Positions 12,333 through 14,267 of a stretch of DNA of 14,267 bases are shown here, piece by piece. Position numbers and translations under genes: made by a program. The notes below the pieces were generated by a model that was not told where the DNA came from, did not search any database, and saw only the letters and a program-made list of their open reading frames with translations. Numbering within the stretch: position 1 is the stretch's first letter; each line of letters opens with the position of its first letter. The stretch is taken from NCBI GenBank assembly GCA_934700375.1, contig CAKUXT010000029.1, positions 1-14,267 of the forward strand, written 5' to 3'. The stretch is from an uncultured Bacilli bacterium (GTDB taxonomy: Bacteria; Bacillota_I; Bacilli_A; RFN20; CAG-288).

Positions 12333-14267
12333 ATGAAAAGGCAATCATTTATTAAACGGATTATCTTCAGGCGTAGAATTTTGAAATACCTGAAGCCATT
12401 TCTTAATACTAAAAATGTGGAAGTTAGTTTCTTTAGAAAGATTGAAAACAATCCTTCGGAAAAATTGACCGATTTAATAAATTCCTTGCGAAAATATGAT
12501 GAGTGCTATGCTGAAGAATTGAATTCATATAATGAGATTGAAAAGAAAATAAAAGAGCATAATGAAGAGATAATTACAATCAAAACATATCAGTTCAAGA
12601 ATAACAAAAAAGATTTCTGTGATAACCCAATAGGTTTTAAACTATCTGACTTTGATGCTGATAGCAGAATCAGCGAAATGATTCAAAAATATATAGATGT
12701 TGATGAAGAACTTAAAATGAAAGCAGAGGAAATTATTACTCTTGTCGATAATTATGCTTTGATCAATGAAGAATATATACTGCATAAGGAATATGAAAAC
12801 CTTTTGGTATTGGAAGATAAATACTATGATTCAAAGAAGACAGAATTGCTGAAAGAGCAATTGGGAAAAATACAAAATCCATTGACAGGAAAAGAATTGT
12901 TTTATACTTTTCCACTATTTTCTCAAGATTTATTTTGTGAATATATAACGAAACATAACGATGAATATGTTGAAAGGCATATCACTGATGAAATATTCGA
13001 TGATATCAATAGCAGATCATTAGATACTGAACAAAGAAAAGCTGTTTTAAAAGACGAGACTTCCTCTTTGATCATTGCAGGAGCTGGTAGCGGAAAGACA
13101 TTGACAATATGCGGAAAACTCAAGTTCCTATTAAGTCAAGGTGTTCTTCCTAAAGATGTTCTTTTGCTTTCGTATTCTAAGAAATCGGCTGATGACTTAA
13201 ACGAGAAAGCGAGAAAAATCAATCCGGAATTCACAGTGGGTACGTTTCATAGAATCGGTCTAAGAATATTAGAAGAGAAAAACAGAAAGAAATATATGAT
13301 TGATGATCAGTTCAGTGCCATCATTGAATCTTATTTCAGGGATGAATTGAACAAAGATGCAAAAGCGATGAAAGAAATTCTTCGCTATTATGCACTCTTT
13401 TTGAATTCAAACGCAAAAGAAGAACAGTACGAGACGGAAGGCGAACTTTATGAGAATCTCAAAACAGAGAATTTCCGAACTTTAAGGGATACTTTATCAA
13501 ATATATCTGGTGACAGAGATAAGAAAATGACTCTTAAGAAAGAGATGGTGAAAAGTATAGAGGAACTCGAACTAGCTAACTTTTATTTTCTGAATGGTAT
13601 TGATTATGTATATGAGAAACCATACCAAGTCGATGTCAGTGATTATGAACATAGACAATATACGCCTGACTTTTATTTGAAGGATTATGGAATATATCAT
13701 GAACATTACGGGATTGATAAAGAAGGAAAGGCATCCCAGTATAAAGGAACCATAGCCAAAAGATATGTTGAAGGGATCTCATGGAAACGAGCCATTCATG
13801 AATCTTATGGGACAAAATGCCTTGAAACGTTCTCTTATGAATTTTCGGATGGAACGATTTATGATAGATTGACTGCTTTATTGAAAGAGAACGGCGTAAA
13901 ATTCCATCCGCTGAAGACAGATGAAATCCGAAAAGCAATAAACTCTGTCTATCAGGAAAAACCGTTCAAATCGTTTATAAATTTGATCAAATCTTTTATC
14001 AGTCTTTATAAATCAAGATATCATGACGTCAGTGCCTTCAATCAATTAAAAGAGTGCGCCTTTCCTAATCTTTATCAAAAAGTCAGGGCGACATTGTTTC
14101 TTGATATCTGCAAACATATTTATTCCTATTATGTAGACTATTTGACCTATGAAGGAAAAATAGATTTTGATGATATGATTCTAAAATCAAAAGAGGACAT
14201 AAAGGAAATTGAGGGCTTCAAATATAAGTATATAATTGTCGATGAGTTTCAGGATATCTCTTATAGC
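12333..14267 (+). CDS. UvrD-like superfamily 1 helicase, 3' end outside window
   Basis: The frame is open from the ATG at 12333 to the last base (645 codons). Residues 1-230 are a basic then Glu/Lys-rich, largely helical and coiled-coil region with no recognised domain. The helicase core starts with a Q-like motif (DTEQRKAV) and Walker A AGAGSGKT (249-256), then motif Ia LLSYSKKSADDLNEKA and TVGTFHRIG, and reaches Walker B VDEFQD (636-641) at the window end. Between them an insertion carries YTPDFYLKDYGIYHEHYGID (D446, E457), a D-(x)n-E-x-H arrangement like the nuclease-like insert seen in some UvrD/helicase IV relatives. The remaining core motifs must lie beyond the window. The Shine-Dalgarno is weak (GGAA, ten bases before the ATG); an in-frame TTG at 12261 is possible but less likely. 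A role in repair or defence is inference. Confidence 0.85.
   Translation, partial: MKRQSFIKRIIFRRRILKYLKPFLNTKNVEVSFFRKIENNPSEKLTDLINSLRKYDECYAEELNSYNEIEKKIKEHNEEIITIKTYQFKNNKKDFCDNPIGFKLSDFDADSRISEMIQKYIDVDEELKMKAEEIITLVDNYALINEEYILHKEYENLLVLEDKYYDSKKTELLKEQLGKIQNPLTGKELFYTFPLFSQDLFCEYITKHNDEYVERHITDEIFDDINSRSLDTEQRKAVLKDETSSLIIAGAGSGKTLTICGKLKFLLSQGVLPKDVLLLSYSKKSADDLNEKARKINPEFTVGTFHRIGLRILEEKNRKKYMIDDQFSAIIESYFRDELNKDAKAMKEILRYYALFLNSNAKEEQYETEGELYENLKTENFRTLRDTLSNISGDRDKKMTLKKEMVKSIEELELANFYFLNGIDYVYEKPYQVDVSDYEHRQYTPDFYLKDYGIYHEHYGIDKEGKASQYKGTIAKRYVEGISWKRAIHESYGTKCLETFSYEFSDGTIYDRLTALLKENGVKFHPLKTDEIRKAINSVYQEKPFKSFINLIKSFISLYKSRYHDVSAFNQLKECAFPNLYQKVRATLFLDICKHIYSYYVDYLTYEGKIDFDDMILKSKEDIKEIEGFKYKYIIVDEFQDISYS

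Noticed and set aside
13636..13938. 100-codon minus-strand frame
   Set aside because: It is opposite the helicase gene, whose plus-strand frame is open for 645 codons with clear motifs.

Overview
The window looks like an accessory region from a low-GC Bacillota (Firmicutes) chromosome, most likely a gut or rumen relative of the Erysipelotrichia. The evidence is AT-rich codon use with purine-rich Shine-Dalgarno sites (AAGGGAGG, AAGGAG, GGAGGT), TGA used as a normal stop, sigma-A promoters such as TTGACA-N17-TATAAT, and a surface system built from dockerin, cohesin-like and CxxC repeat modules. Species assignment is inference.

Left part (1-3990): a 34-bp perfect palindrome, then the 3' part of a large extracellular protein ending in a type I dockerin. 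Two bases after it comes an intact gene for a membrane-anchored protein with a signal peptide, three cohesin-like modules, eight CxxC repeats and a C-terminal membrane helix. The pair reads as one surface-display unit and closes with a strong terminator.

Middle part (3991-8930): a graveyard of short-lived accessory modules. A HEPN toxin / nucleotidyltransferase antitoxin pair (mntA-hepT type, with an HTH fused to the antitoxin) sits between two 62-bp direct repeats that look like decayed starts of ATPase genes. Next come two divergent AAA-type ATPase genes with nuclease-like C-termini, of the DUF4143 and DUF234 kinds. Each has its own palindromic DNA motif. The DUF4143 gene is bracketed by 39-bp inverted repeats differing at one base, one of which carries its -35 box. 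The DUF234 gene has two tandem 15-bp palindromic units filling its 5' leader. Two short tandem repeat arrays (23-bp and 33-bp period) and an 18-bp perfect stem lie in the non-coding debris beside these genes.

Right part (8931-14267): on the minus strand, a two-gene operon of small proteins (57 and 69 aa; the 57-aa gene is easily missed) and a complete tripartite hipB-hipS-hipT toxin-antitoxin operon. The hip genes are joined by 4-base overlaps and preceded by two HipB-like operators 41 bp apart. On the plus strand, a two-helix membrane protein of unknown function is followed by a UvrD-like helicase with a long N-terminal extension and an inserted nuclease-like segment, cut off by the window end at its Walker B motif.

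Taken together this is a defence/selfish-gene island next to a surface-protein locus. The least explained signal is the pairing of each ATPase gene with a private palindrome.
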